The translations under genes were made by a program, and so were the position numbers. This document shows positions 35,228-47,784 of a stretch of 64,000 nt of DNA, one piece after another; position 1 is the first letter of the stretch; each line of letters opens with the position of its first letter. The notes under the pieces were generated by a model that saw only the letters and a list, made by a program, of their open reading frames with translations, did not search any database and was not told where the DNA came from. Source of the stretch: Bryoerythrophyllum caledonicum (Eukaryota > Streptophyta > Bryopsida > Pottiales > Pottiaceae). The stretch spans positions 1,180,501-1,244,500 of the forward strand of contig OZ020517.1 in assembly GCA_963971425.1 (NCBI GenBank), given 5' to 3'.

Positions 35228-38060
35228 ATGTCGTCTTCGGAGGACGACGATGTTCATGTTGACGCTCTCGTGAACCCTGACCTTCCTGAGTTTGATGTTA
35301 TTCCTCGCCGTCTCTGGGTCGGGATGACTGTTTCGCTTCACAATGGTTCGGGTGTTTGCATTGCAGAGGGGTTGGTTCGCAATGTCCGGTCCAGTGCAAT
35401 TCTAGGTTCCTCTGGTCCTCTTGGGGATTCGAATGTTGTAGTACAAGTGTCCAGTACTTTTGTTCTGGAGGAAGCTCCTGATGAGTGGAGGTACTCGTTT
35501 AAGTCCTGGCCTATTCAACAAGTCTTCTTAAACGGTGTGAGTCTCTTCCATCATTGCCTTAGGGATGTTTACAATGTCTGGTTGGTTGAGCGTAACAGAC
35601 CTCTAGGTGGGAGCTCCCGTTCTTACGACAATTCCTCAAGGAATACACGTCCAACAGTGTCCAGGAATGCTGAATTTCTCATGACCCCTCTTTCCATTAA
35701 CGCAGTTGCGAGCAATAGTTGTTGCAGTGAGAACTGTGTACAACACTATCCTAGAGATAAAATAAAAGTCCTTCGGATGCGCTTGTACTGTGAGACCATT
35801 GTGCAGTTTAGAAATCATATCAAACTCGACGTTCATAGACAGTTTCATAGAAACTCTTCGGGTAGGAAGGTTGTGACCCTAGAGGGTGTGGACATTTGTG
35901 CCCATGCTTGGATGAAAATCATGGGTGTTAGTTCGAGTACTTTCTATCGGAATGCGAAGGACGCTACCGCTGGTCATGCGGCTCAACACCATGGGAATAC
36001 CGGTTTGCGTAAGCCTAGAGGTCATATGGTTGTGGCTACTGCCGCTCTTGGAGCCATTCTCGATAGACATGCGGACCACATGCCTCACAAGTCCCGTGTT
36101 CTCCCATCTGGTGAGAAGGCTGTGGCAAAGGTCCTTCCTGCAAGTTTTAAGTGGAAGGATCAGATAGCGCTTCTTGATGATCATCTTGCTGATTGTGGAT
36201 TGCCGCCAATCTCAATCTCAAGCTTGAGTAAGATTCGGCGAGTGAGCTTTCCTGAGTACTATGCCAAGAGAGGTGGAGACAACTTCGCCCGTTGTTCTAC
36301 GTGTGACAAATACCAGGATCAGAAGAAGCTTACTCAACCTGGAACACAAGCATCGCTGCTATGGCAAAAGAAGATGCAGGTTCACATCGATTCTGCCTTC
36401 TCACATCGGGACTTGTACTACCTGAACCGATTTCGATCAAAGTCGTCGCCCCAGGAGGTTCTTACCATCATGCATGATAAGATGGATCACTCAAAGACTG
36501 CGTCCCCGGTTTTTTCACATAAAACAAAGCACTTAGATGGGCTTATGAAGTTGCCTCTTGCAATCACAGGCATGCTTGCCCATGGTCATGTGGACCAACG
36601 TTACGCCCATTACGGCCTTGATTTATACTCCCATGATGCCAATTACACGGTTGGGTCGTTCGCAAAACTATTGCGTGACTTGGAGGCGCCTCCGAAGTCA
36701 TCGTCCCGGCAACTCTTTCCTGAATCTTGCTCTCAATCTATTGTATGCGGCCGTGTTACGGGGTGCAGAGATGTGTTTGGATCCATTAGGGCAGATTCCT
36801 GATATCCCAGTTCCTGGGAGGCCTTTGCCACCAATATTGAACGTGCAAATGGACAATGCTGTTGGTGATAACAAAAATAGATTTGTTTTCTGTTTTTGGT
36901 CTCTTCTTGTTGCAAAACGCATCTTCCGCGAGGTATATGTTAATTTTATGCTAGTTGGTCATACACATGATGATATAGATGCATTATTTGGACGTTGGAG
37001 TATGACACTGAGGAAGGAGAGTTTTCCAACCATTCCTTTGCTCATGAGGTCGTTCATGAAAAATGAGAGTGTTCCCACAATCCCGCATCTCCTTCAAGAG
37101 GTTCCTGACTTTAAGAAGTTCATTGGGGATATGATTGCGGACGGTGATGAAGCTTTGCAGGGTCATACGAAGGCTCATCAGTTCAAGTTTTATGTGGACT
37201 CAAGTGGTTGTCCGGTAATGAAGTATAAAATCCTTTGCCATGATGAGGATTGGCTTCCTAAGGGAGGAAAAGGTAGTGGCATCAAATTGTGGAAGGAGGA
37301 TTCTGAAGGGAGGTCTTTATGGCCTCGCGGAGAACCTAATGCATTGAAGCCTTCTACGATGCGGCATCTCCATGAAGTGGTGAAGGGACTTTCAGGATTC
37401 ATCAATCACTGGGAGCAATCATCGTGGGAGTCTGTTGAAGCCCGTTCGCGTTTTGAGCCGCTATCGTATTATTGGCGAGATGTTAGAGATGCTCTGACAC
37501 TTCCAATGGATACACCGATATCATTGGAAGACGGCTTTTGGCCAACGACGCGAATTGCCCATGCCATTGAAGATGAGTTCTCAGCGGAGGGTGAGGTTCG
37601 CGAGGAGTACCGTGAAGATGAGCATTTTGTTGGCCAGAGACGCGATCGTCCACCTCCTTCTTTTAGAGTTGGCCGTGATCTTTTTGCTGGCTATTTTGTT
37701 GCATTGCGGCCTTGTGATGGGGACGAGCGCCCATTTTGGATTGCTCAAGCGGTTTCAGATCCTAATTCTAATCCGGATATGCCAAACACCGTGCGTATCC
37801 AATTCTACCGCCCTATATCGCGCGATCGGGATGTTGTGAAGTTCTACAAAGATTGGGATATTGATAACAACCTTTGTTGGACAATTGAAAAGGGGATAGC
37901 CATAACGTGGGAGAGTACCGATTCAATCTTGACAGCATGGAAACCTAGGTCTTCAAAGAGGGATGGAGGTCATATGCAAGAATCAACTACAAAAATTCCG
38001 AAGGGGCAAGTAGCGATTATCAAGGCCTCTTTGGAAGCACTTGCCAGGTCCGAATCGTAG
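35228..38060 (+). CDS. DDE-type transposase, DUF7869-like, of the 18.9-kb transposon
   Basis: Starts at ATG 35228 (MSSSEDDDVHVDALVNPDL). An upstream ATG at 34961 would read through palindrome sequence and is less likely. Residues near 355 have a CSTC-D-KYQDQKK zinc-like motif. Then come HDKMDHSKTASP (first acidic residue near 420), LNVQMDNAVGDNKNR (second) and VGHTHDDIDALFGRWS (third), in the order I know from DUF7869 proteins and consistent with an RNase H-fold DDE/D transposase. The reading frame changes near 36.7 kb. A 124-nt intron (36697-36820) would join the frames as LEAPPK-PLPPILNVQMDN in phase and give 902 residues. Its donor GTCATC is weak, so a 1-nt frameshift is the alternative. 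No other break is visible. Confidence 0.72.
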
Positions 38061-39011
38061 TGGACTTAGATCAATGGACTTTTCTTTTCCTAGATTTTAG
38101 ATTCTGATGCGTAATACTTCATGTAGTATGGTTAGATCCATTGTTGCTGAGATTGTAGACATTTGTATTTGTTTACACTCTGTATGACTATTATATGTGA
38201 TGCCAATGATTGCTATGAAATATTCTCTCCATTATTTTTGCGTATCGGTGATAATTTGCAGTATGTTTTATTTTCTTTTTAAAATAACAATATGATAAAT
38301 TGCTTCTAATCTTGAAACCAATAATACCAGTAATTGCCTTCATGGTGAATGATAGAAAGTATATGTTGAGTCGCACTTTAGCTCTAGTGGAGCTAAAGTG
38401 TGAGCAAATCTTCTTATTTAGTTCATTGTACTTAGTAATGGTGCGACTTTAGGTCTAGTGGAGCTAAAGTGTGTGGAATTGCCTTTTTGAGTTCATTGCA
38501 CCTCTAAGTGATGGGGACACTTTAGTTCGAAGAGAGGTAGTGTGTATGCAATTTTTTTCCCACTTCTGAGCACCATCATTTGAAACTCGTTATATATTTT
38601 TAGCCAATGTGTATTCCACAAGGAGAATTGAAATTCTTTTAAATAAAAAAAGGCTCATCAAAATGTGTTTAGCTAATTCTCTTACAAGTGGATATTTGTC
38701 CGTCATTTAGCTCACTTTTAGCTAAATTGGAGCATGGTGTCAATCCGGGTTAATAGGATCGAGTGTGAATATGTAGCTATTCATATTCAATGAACACATG
38801 TGGTATAAAAGAAGTGTCGACTAATGTGTTCTTCTTTTCAATATTATAGTTAGATTCGTAATGCAATGTTATCCGTAGTACTTATTTTTATAGGGGTTTT
38901 TGTAGAAAACATTACCTCCCAATTTAATGGAAACTCATATCCCTCCATATTGTAGAAATTAGATGTGCACTTTAGCTCTTATGATCTACATGTGTTAATT
39001 TGGGAGTTGCT
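38061..39011. other. Right subterminal region
   Basis: AT-rich with no gene. It holds palindromes of the CTCTAGTGGAG class at about 38370-38403 (arm GCACTTTAGCTC) and 38445-38473, a degenerate one at about 38515-38545, and a half-site near 38965. This core class is also found at 30.5-32.4 kb but not in the two regular arrays. Confidence 0.75.
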
Positions 39012-39040
39012 AAATCTCCCAATATAACGAATATGGTGTT
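39012..39040 (-). repeat. Right terminal inverted repeat of the 18.9-kb transposon
   Basis: Inverse of 20172-20200, ending AACGAATATGGTGTT, directly followed by ACGG. Confidence 0.95.
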
Positions 39041-39044
39041 ACGG

Positions 39045-40384
39045 AGAGTACAAGCGTTTATACGTTCTTATTGTGGTTGTTTTGCATGTAGCCTCGATGA
39101 TTTAGAGGACTACACAGGCAAGCCTATTTACATCTAGTTTGAGGACGACCACCCAATCTTTCGACAACCTTACAAGCTCAGGTTTTTAGAGAAAGTTGGG
39201 ATTCAGACTTATTGTCAGGATTTGTTGGCCGCCAGCTTGATTCAACTCTCTAACAAAGAGTACGTTTGTGCCACGGTTATGCCATCAAAGAAGGATATCT
39301 TTGGCAACTTGACGGAGAAGCGGATGTGTGGGGATTACAGGCTGGTCAACCGCAAGACTAAGTCAAATTGTATCCCATGCCCACGCGAGAGGAGTTGTTT
39401 GACGCGGGCGGACACGTTAGAGTATTTTGTACTTTAGATTTGCGGTCTAGTTATCACCAATTACCATTGATGGTGGATGACCGGGTGAAACTACATTCTA
39501 GAGAGTTGATCAAGACAAGAAAGATCGACTCTACGATTGAAAGTTTCTCCTATTTGGCCTCAAGAAGGCACCCGCTGAGCTTTAGAGAGTGATGGATCGG
39601 GTGTTGATCGGTTTACCGTTTGTCTGATGCTACATTGATGATATTATCATTTTTAGTAGAAGCCCACAAGAGCATGTGAGGCATCTTCACGCACTGTTTG
39701 AGAGAATATGGCAGTGGGGATTGCGCTTGCACCATGGCAAGTGCAAGTTCTTTTATAATCGGTTGTCATATTTGTGACATGATTTTTCTTGGAGGTCTTG
39801 GCGTACAACAATCAAAGGTGGATGCGTTATAGAAGATTCTTGCCCCACCGACTTACCACGGCTTTGAGCTTTTTTTGGCTTGGCAAATTACTATCGCCGA
39901 ATTCTCAAGATTTTTAGCTTGATTGCCAAGCCATTGATTATTCTCACATAGAAGGATCAGCCATGGACTTAGGGACTGAAGCAGTACAGACATTTGTTAC
40001 TTTAAAGTTGATGCTTAGTTCAGCGCCTCTGCTATGGCGTTCAGATGCTACACAGCCCTCTCAATTGCACACAGATTGGAGTGCTATGGGACTGAAAGCA
40101 GTATTGATTTAGAAGGATTATGAGGGACGAGAGTACGTTGTGGCGTTTTCTTCTACGAGCAACAACAACGCGGAGTCCAACTATTCATCCTATGAGAAGG
40201 AGGCTTTCGCCACGGTTTGGGCCGTAGCCCATTTTAGGCTCTATTTGTACGGAAAACATTTTATGTTGATGATTGACCATCAGCTTTGGAAGTGGCTTAT
40301 GGAGTTTGACAAGTTTACTGGCAAGCTCGCCAGGTGGGCTTTGTTGCTTCAGGAGTATGACTAAGAGGTTGTACATGGGGCCGT
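39045..40384 (+). pseudogene. Reverse transcriptase / RNase H part of the old gypsy copy, decayed
   Basis: Collinear with 57328-58670 of the young copy. Recognisable blocks are VMPSKKDIFGN, EKRMCGDYR and the RNase H stretch NNNAESNYSSYEKEAFATVWAVAHF. The catalytic YIDD is preserved in part (CTACATTGATGATAT near 39632), with a stop before it. Two TAG codons of the young copy, in the RT palm and in the RT/RNase H linker, are present here at the same places (about 39507 and 39829). Many further stops. Interrupted at 40384 by the minus-strand gypsy element. Confidence 0.85.
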
Positions 40385-41628
40385 TGTCGTAGTCTAGTGG
40401 TTCGTTATTCTCAAAATTAACCGAAATTAACCTTAAGCAAGCCCACCTTACCAGATCCTTTCCAGGGATTTTTATCGTGCATCAAATTCTTTAAATCTTA
40501 ACAACAATCCACACATATAAACAACACAATAAGGTCTAGATGAAGTCCCCCGGGGGACTTTTTCTCTAGACCGGGGAGGATGTTATCGGGGAGTCACCCC
40601 GGTAGACAAAAGAGGAAAAGAATCACAAACAAGAAATTCTCACAAACAAAAGAAATCCAACATGGGCAAGAGTCACCTTTGTTGTTGCACCCGCAACCTC
40701 CTTCTTTTGTCTCTTTTATCTTCTCGCTTTGGCCATAAATCTCCTCCACTTTCACAAACCCTAGAAATCTCCACCAAACCGTAGCTTGCGCACCTCTTCC
40801 ACCAAACCCTAGCGCGCGCTACCTCTTCTTCAAACCCTAGTTGTAACTCCTTGTTGCACCACCTCTTTGACTACTTCTTCAAACCCTAACTCCAAACAAA
40901 GATTAAATAGAGAGAGAGGGAGAACCTATGAGAGAGAGAGAGAGAGAACTAGATAGGGAGATAGAGGAGAAAATTTGAGGGGGGGAGGGAAGAATTTAGA
41001 GAAAGAGGGGAGAGAGAAGAGTTCTGGAGGGGGAACAAGAGTTTCTGGAGAGAAGAAGAAAATTTCGGGGAGAGGGGGTCAGTGAAGACAGCTGGAGATA
41101 CCCGGGCTGCTGCCCGGGTGATACCCGGATACCCGGGCTAGTTCATACTCGGGTTGATACCTGGGTATGTTTTAATTTTAAATTTTTTTTATAGTTTTTT
41201 TGGAATCTTTTTCATTTCTTCTCTTTTTCTTTTATCTTTTTCTTTTTTGTCTTTTCTTTTCTTTTCTCTACCACTACTACTAATTCAAATAAGAATTAGC
41301 GTCTAGAAGAACTCAACTACTTCTAACTACCTCCTAAACTAAAATAGTTAATTTAGATTTAAGTGGTGATTTTAGACTTACGCCCCGGGATCTCTCCCAG
41401 GACTCTTTTGATATTGTTTCCCGGGACTTAAATTAGTGATTTTAAGACCCGGTTTTATCACCACTATAAACCTAATTAACTACTTAAGCATTTCTCTATT
41501 TTCTCTATTGGCTATCTAATCTAATTTCACACAATACTAACTACTTTTCTAATTAACTAATACTAAAAACCCTATTTTAACTAATTTTTTTGGTAGGGGC
41601 GACTAAGTGGGAGTTTTAGACTCCCACA
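40385..41628 (-). repeat. 3' LTR of the minus-strand gypsy
   Basis: 1,244 bp, TGTCGTAGTC to GACTCCCACA on the plus strand. It contains a GA-rich purine run (about 40905-41075) and repeated CCCGGG/TACCCGG motifs. Confidence 0.93.
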
Positions 41629-41650
41629 TAATCCCTTTTCTGTCTGTGAG
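41629..41650 (-). other. Polypurine tract of the minus-strand gypsy
   Basis: On the minus strand GACAGAAAAGGGATTA directly precedes the 3' LTR, the expected place for plus-strand priming. Confidence 0.7.
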
Positions 41651-41665
41651 CGTCCTCGCGAGCAC

Positions 41666-44600
41666 TCACTCTACGTTAGCGAGGTTGTAAAGTTTAACCC
41701 GGGAACCATTTGTCCGGGTATCCAAAGGAGTCCCGTCCAATTGTTCCAGTTGTAATGTTCCATTTTCAAAGATTTGAATGACTTTATAAGGACCCATCCA
41801 CCGGGTTTGAAGCTCACCAGGAAAGTCTTTGTACCTGTTGTCGAACAAGAGCACTAACTTGCCTTCCCGGATGCCGGTCTCCCGGGGCAGCTTCCGGTCA
41901 AAGTCCTCCTTTCTCCGGTCTTGGGCGGAAGTTGTCCGGTCTTATGAGTCTCTCCGATGCTCCTCGAGTTGGTCAATTTGTGATAGCCGGTCCTCGATGT
42001 CCTCGGTCTTCTCTCCAAATTCTTGAGCCATCACCCGGTAAGTCTCCACATCCAACTCAATTTCCTGCAACACATCCATTCCATACACGAGGAAGTAGGG
42101 AGTTCTCTCGGTAGTCTTCTTCCAAGTTGTGTTATAGGCATAAACCACCGAATGGAGCTTCGTGTCCCAATCAATCTTGTGCGCCGACACCACCTTGTTC
42201 AAAATATTCCCTACAATCCCATTGGCTCTCTCCGTCAAACCGTTTGCCTTTGGGTTGTATGGCGTTGTCTTCCGATGCTTGATGTGATAGCACTCGGTGA
42301 TTTGTTCGATGGTCTCGTTCAAGAAGTGGGTACCCCGGTCACTCACCAACTCCAGAGGATATCCAAACCTCATCAAAATCTGCTCAAACATGAACGTGGC
42401 GGTGGTGGCAGCATCATTCTTCTTGGTAGCTCTGGCTTCCACCCACTTGGTAAAATAGTCCGTTGCGAGGACTATGTACCGGAGCCTACCGGTGCAATGG
42501 GACCGATGAAATCGATACCCCACTTGGCAATAGGTGCCAATGGAACTATGGGTGTGAGAGGCCAATGATGCCGGAATGATGGAGTTCCGGTTGGTTGGCA
42601 TGGATCACAACTCTGCACCAACTCCTTGACATCTCTATTCAAATGAGGCCACCAATACCCGGCCTCCCGGATACGCGCCATGGTACTCACCGCCACAAAA
42701 TGTCCTCCGGCTGGTCCTTCGTGCAATGCTCGAATGACCGGTCTCCGGTACTTGGGTTCCAAGTACCGGCGAAGCTTGTCGTCCGCTCCCATTCGAAAAA
42801 GAACCCCTTGAATCAAACAATATGGCGCCACCTGGTGTTGAAAAACACTCTTCTCCTCCCGGTTGAGGTGGGCCGGGTATCTTCCGGTCTCAAGGTATTC
42901 TATGATCTCTTGGAAGTCAGAACTTCCGGTCCCTACAACTAGGTACACCGGAACATCTCTTTCGGGCTCCGGGAGGCTGGTCTCCGGGACCTCCGGGAAC
43001 TCATCCGGAAACTCTGCAGACAAAATAGTAGAACTCTCTAGGCCTCTTTGCCTAGAAAGATAATCCGCATAGCAATTGGACTTCCCGGATTTCACTACAA
43101 CGACGTAATTGAACTCTTGTAGTAATAAAATCCACCTAGCAAGTCTCCCGGACAAATCTGGTTTGTTTACTAGGTATTTCAAGGCGTCATGATCTGTGTG
43201 GAAAATCACCTCGTATTCCAATAGATAGTGCCGGAATTTCTTGCAGGCGTAGATCACTGCTAGAGCTTCTCTCTTTGTTGCCGTATAGTTCTTTTCTGCC
43301 GGGCTCATTTGCCGGCTGGCGTAGTAAATTGGATGCTCCCGGCTCTCCTTGTCTGCTTGCCAAAGTATGGCTCCCAAACACCACCCGGAGGCATCCAAAG
43401 TCACGTGAAACGGCTTACTCCAATCCGGGGGAGCTAGAATGGGGGTTGTTGCCAACTTCCTTTTGAGATCCTCAAAAGCCTGCTGTCTAAACTCTGTCCA
43501 CACATACTCAATTTCTTTCTTTAGTAGTTCGGTTAGAGGAGAGGCTAGCCGGGCATAGTTGACAATAAATCTTTGATAATACCCCACACATCCTAGAAAT
43601 CCCCTAATCTCCGGGACACTTTTAGGAGGAAGCAAGGCTAATATTGCCTTAACTTTGTCAAGGTTTACTTCTAAGCCACGTTTACTAACAATATGACCTA
43701 GTAGCAAACCACTCATCATTCCAAAGAAGCATTTACCGGGATGAAGCTTCAAGTTTGTCTCCCGAAATCTCTGAAATGTCCTCAGAAGGTACGTCAAGTG
43801 ATCCACCCACCGGCTAATAACTGCGAAGTCATCCATGAAGACTTCCAGAAAATGCTTCAAAAAGTCCCGGAAAATGTCAGTCATGAGCCGCTGGAATGTA
43901 CCGGGAGCATTGCAAAGACCAAATGGCATTCTATTGAATGCAAAAGTACCCCAATCGGTAGTGAAGGTAGTTTTCAATTGATCGACCTTCCGGATAAACA
44001 CTTGGTTGTAACCGGAAAACCCATCAAGAAAACTAAAACATTCTTGACCGGCAACATGATCAAGAACCATATCAATGAAAGGTAAAGGAAAGTGATCCTT
44101 CCGGGTTGCCGCATTTAGCTTCCGGAAGTCTTGACAAACCCGGATCTTTACCTTACCATCCGCACCTACCTTCTTAGATACTATCACGATTGGTGATACC
44201 CATTCGGAATTATTTACCGGGTATATAATTCCGGCCTCCAACAACTTGTCCAATTCCTCCTTGACCATCAAGGAGTACTTGGGGTTCAACCGATATTGCC
44301 ATTGTCGGACCGGGGTGGAGTCCTCCTTCAAGTCAATGACATGCTCTCCCAACTCCAAGGGAATTCTTCTCAAGTCCGCCGGTGACCAAGCAAAGACATC
44401 AGAGAACTCTTTCAACAAAGCCATATACTCCTTACGTTCCCTCTTACATAGTCTTTTCCCTAGGTAGAAGGTCTTACCTACCTCTACCTCCACGGCTTCG
44501 TAGTCATCCGGGGCAACCACCGTCTTGATCTTCTCCGCTTCATCCACGTCGGTAGTGGCATACAAATCCGCCCAAGTTACCGGTCTACTAGTGGAACTAC

Positions 44601-45501
44601 ATGGCACCAGTGGGAGGGCTTGGTCCTTCATTTGTTGTCTAATCCACTCCGAGGACAATAGGACATTCGATTCTTCTAAGGATCGGTCCTCCGGTCTCTT
44701 CCCCGGGACGTCTTCCGGGTCCAAATCTGGGTTGACCACTCCTATCTCCGGGACAGGCTCCGGGAAGTCAAAATCCGACTCCAAATCTTGGGTGTACTGC
44801 TCTATCCGGTAGGATGGAACGGAGTCCGTTTCCTCCGGGTCGGTCCAATCTGAGGTATACCCATCAGACTTCGAGGTTTCATCTTGGTGTTCCTCCGGAA
44901 GCCATGGAATGCTTACTGGAGGATTACCGAAGATGAAGGCCTTCCTCTCCCAATTCACCTTGACACCGACTAGGTAGAGCCACGGTCTCCCTAACAAAAG
45001 AGAAAATGGTTTCCCCAAACCTACCCGGATAACAATATAGTTCAAAGGGTAAATAGTGCGACAAATCAAGGTTGGGATACCGGACAACTTACCGGCGGGA
45101 ACTACTCTCGATTGGTCCGTCATCCGGAGAGTTTGCTTGGTGGATTCGAGGTTTGTGTATCCTAGGTCGGTAGCCGTAGACTCCAACATAATATTAACTC
45201 CGGATCCGCCGTCTACCGGGACGTTTTGGATTAGGCATCCATCTATCTCTACCGAGATCTCTGGGGCGCCAAAGTTTTCAACTTCCGCAAAATTGACCGC
45301 TACCGGTGGCAACTTGATCTTGCGTCTATGAGGCCGGATCAATGAGTCCTTGAGTTGCTTCTGGTAATTCGGATTGTCATGGAGAAGTTGACCGATCGTC
45401 ACATTGGCCTTCTCTGCCCGGAGATCCTGTAATATGTCATACTCATCTACCCGGGTGCCTACGTTCCGGTGGATGATTACCGGGCTACCGGCGAAAGTCA
45501 C
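41666..45501 (-). pseudogene. pol of the minus-strand gypsy: protease, RT, RNase H, integrase
   Basis: A 1,009-codon open frame (45501-42472) holds protease (VPVDGGSGVNIML), RT with FMDDFAVIS in place of the usual YxDD, RNase H (FHVTLDASGWCLGAILWQ to HTDHDALKYL), and the integrase zinc domain (GGHFVAVSTMARIREAGYW, then SCDPC). A 1-nt shift near 42490 moves the integrase core (LATDYFTKWVEA; SDRGTHFLN; PKANGLTERANG) into another frame. There a TAA at 41942 (CAA to TAA type) cuts off the C-terminal part (MGPYKVIQIFENGTL). The frame continues upstream into gag across one TGA at 45838. Apart from these few breaks the gene is well preserved. Confidence 0.92.
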
Positions 45502-45837
45502 CTTTCTAGCACTAGGCTCTACTCTATCTTTAGTAATCTCATCTCTAACCTCTTGGCTAATGTCCGGAAGAGGGTCGGCTAGTCCTATCCCTTTTTCGGC
45601 TTGAGCTACCGGTGGAGGAGTTACTATAGGTGGGTCGGGGTTTGGCTCCTCCTCCGATTCTCCGGATACATCGGATGTTTCCGGGGTCGGGATCCTATGA
45701 CTCCGGTCATGCCGGGTCGGACTCCGGTCATGCCGGGCTTGTCTCCGGTGAGAGTGTCTACCTACTCTATTGGTAACGGAGCTGCGGGTGTTTACCCGGT
45801 TTACCCCGGTATCCAGTTGCAGCTCCCCCGGTGGTTG

Positions 45838-47574
45838 TCACTTGGTAGGCCGGTCCACACCTCCCGCGTGCCCATAGTTCAAGGCCGTTTGCTCCCGGGG
45901 AGGGTTGTCAACCTTCTTATAGATGACCTTTGGCTTGGAAGGCTCTTGACATTGACATGCAGTATGGCTATGCTCTCCACAATTCTTGCATGGTAGCTCC
46001 AAAGGAGCTCCTTGGTTATATCCGACACCAAATTGAGCTCTTGACGGGCAGTCCCGGGCATAATGCCCGGTTACCCCACACAGAAAACATACACCATACT
46101 GCTTCACAAATGACACCGGTTGCCTCTGAACTGGTAGGATAGCTCTAGGCTGTGAAGTATTACCTTGGAAGTTCCCGGTGGCCTGTTGTCCGGGCTGGTA
46201 GAGAGGATATGAACCTCTTTCCCGGCCGTACGATGGGACAACATTGTAGACCTTCGATTCTCCCGGTTCTTCCTCCTCACACTCCGCCGGGTAGTATATC
46301 GTTCCATCAGCGTCTACAAAGTGAACAGGACGTGAGTGTGTGCACTCAACACTGTTGTGGCCACTCTCTCCACAGTTGTTGCACCAAACATTCCTCCGGT
46401 TGGTTGGAATGATTCTCTGGGTTTTCTTCGGTGCTGTCAATTGCACGGAGAGCTCGGTCATGGCCTTGGTGAGGTGTCCGGGCTCTCCACCTTCACCTTG
46501 ACTCTTGGTCCGTCGCCGTCCTTCCGGTGACTTCGGGAAGTAGAAGCTCTCCGGGGTGGCGGACTAACGTCGCTTGATTGGGCGCTCTCCGTGTGGGAAT
46601 TGGACTCGCTTGCCGACTGCCGGTCACAATTTCTCCGGAGAGTCCTCCAAGGCTTGGGGTCACTCCGGTGCTTGTTCCTGTTTGAATTCTTCACCGCACG
46701 CTCCGATTCTTCGCATGCTATTGCCAACGTCAGTGCCTCCCGGAGAGTCTCCGGTTCGGATCGCCGGACGTAGCGTGCCGTGTCTTCATCAAGTCCTGAC
46801 ACATACCACTCTACTTGCATGGTGTTCGGTGCGATATAGGAAAGTTTGGACATAAGGGTCTTCATCCTATGTCCGTATGACCGGATAGACTCACTTTCTT
46901 TCTGAACTAATTTGTTCAGTCTCCCGGTGATCCCGTTGTCACCTCCCAAGTCTTGGAAGGTGCGTCTGAACAAGGCAGACAAATTGGCCCAATCCGCCTT
47001 CACATCCGCGTCTACATCATCGAACCAAAGTAGAGCCTCACCTCTAAGCAAACCGGGAAAAATCCTCAACCGGGTTGCCGGATCCTCCTGGTTGGCGTCT
47101 ATGGTGACCTCAAACTCCTTGATCCACTCATCGGCGTCTTGGCTGCCGTCGCATCTAAACTTGTTATATTTTAACCGGATTCCCGGTCGAGCCATAGTCA
47201 GTTGCCGGTCCCGGGACAACCGGGAGATTAGAAAATCTCCGGGGGCTCCCGGTATCAACAATAGGTATATGAACTATAGATTCTCCGGAGATACTCTCTT
47301 CAACAATTGCCAACCCGGGGTTAAGTCTTATCGGAGGATGGTTTGGAAATTGAAAGGTTACCCTTCCGGATGCGTCGCCGACTTCATCCACCTCCGGTTG
47401 TTGCACACTTAGATCCTCCCAGTCTCCAAGTCTTGAAACTTCTCCTCTTGAACTAGGTTCCTCCGGAGAAGATGCCTGGGACGAATACCGGTTAGGGACA
47501 CCTTCGAACGAACTTATCCTCGTAGACCTCCTTACTCCTGTTGTGTCTGTTGAATTCCTTCTCATGTATCGCAC
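45838..47574 (-). pseudogene. gag of the minus-strand gypsy
   Basis: Starts about 47574 (MRYMRRNSTDTTG). The capsid part is in another frame from about 47200 to 46460 (RLKYNKFRCDGSQDADEW; LLRGEALLWFDD) and the nucleocapsid part is back in the first frame. Three CCHC knuckles follow: CNNCGESGHNSVEC, CFLCGVTGHYARDC and CKNCGEHSHTACQC. Two frame changes suggest two small indels. The TGA ending it at 45838-45840 lies in frame with pol, so gag and pol were probably one frame. Confidence 0.85.
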
Positions 47575-47784
47575 CTAAAACAAATCTAGAATAGCCTATA
47601 TGTCAATACCCACACTTGCAGCTTATTGAACAAGAATTCAAAGAAAGTAACACGAATAACAAAATCAACCGGATAAATTCAAACAAGGATATACCGGTCA
47701 CCACAAAAGTCCCGGTCAAGTCCCGGTTACCAAAAAAATCAACAATCACATACAAGACATAAAAAGTTCAACACAACCAAAAAT

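Larger units (their letters stand above)
20172..39040. mobile_element. 18.9-kb TIR transposon with two large genes and palindrome arrays
   Basis: Both ends carry a 29-bp terminal inverted repeat starting AACACCATATTCGTT, with one mismatch at position 19. They are flanked by ACGG (20168-20171 and 39041-39044). Removing the 18,869 bp restores the gypsy sequence GAGGCACGG-AGAGTACAAGCG, matching 57318 onwards in the young copy. Inside are a DDE-type transposase gene (35228-38060, plus strand), a divergent five-exon gene (27308-21639, minus strand), a small unknown open frame (20999-21397), two pre-miRNA-like foldbacks, and at least 25 copies of a perfect or near-perfect palindrome. I cannot assign a named superfamily; a 4-bp duplication with these ends does not match one I know. 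Confidence 0.93.
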
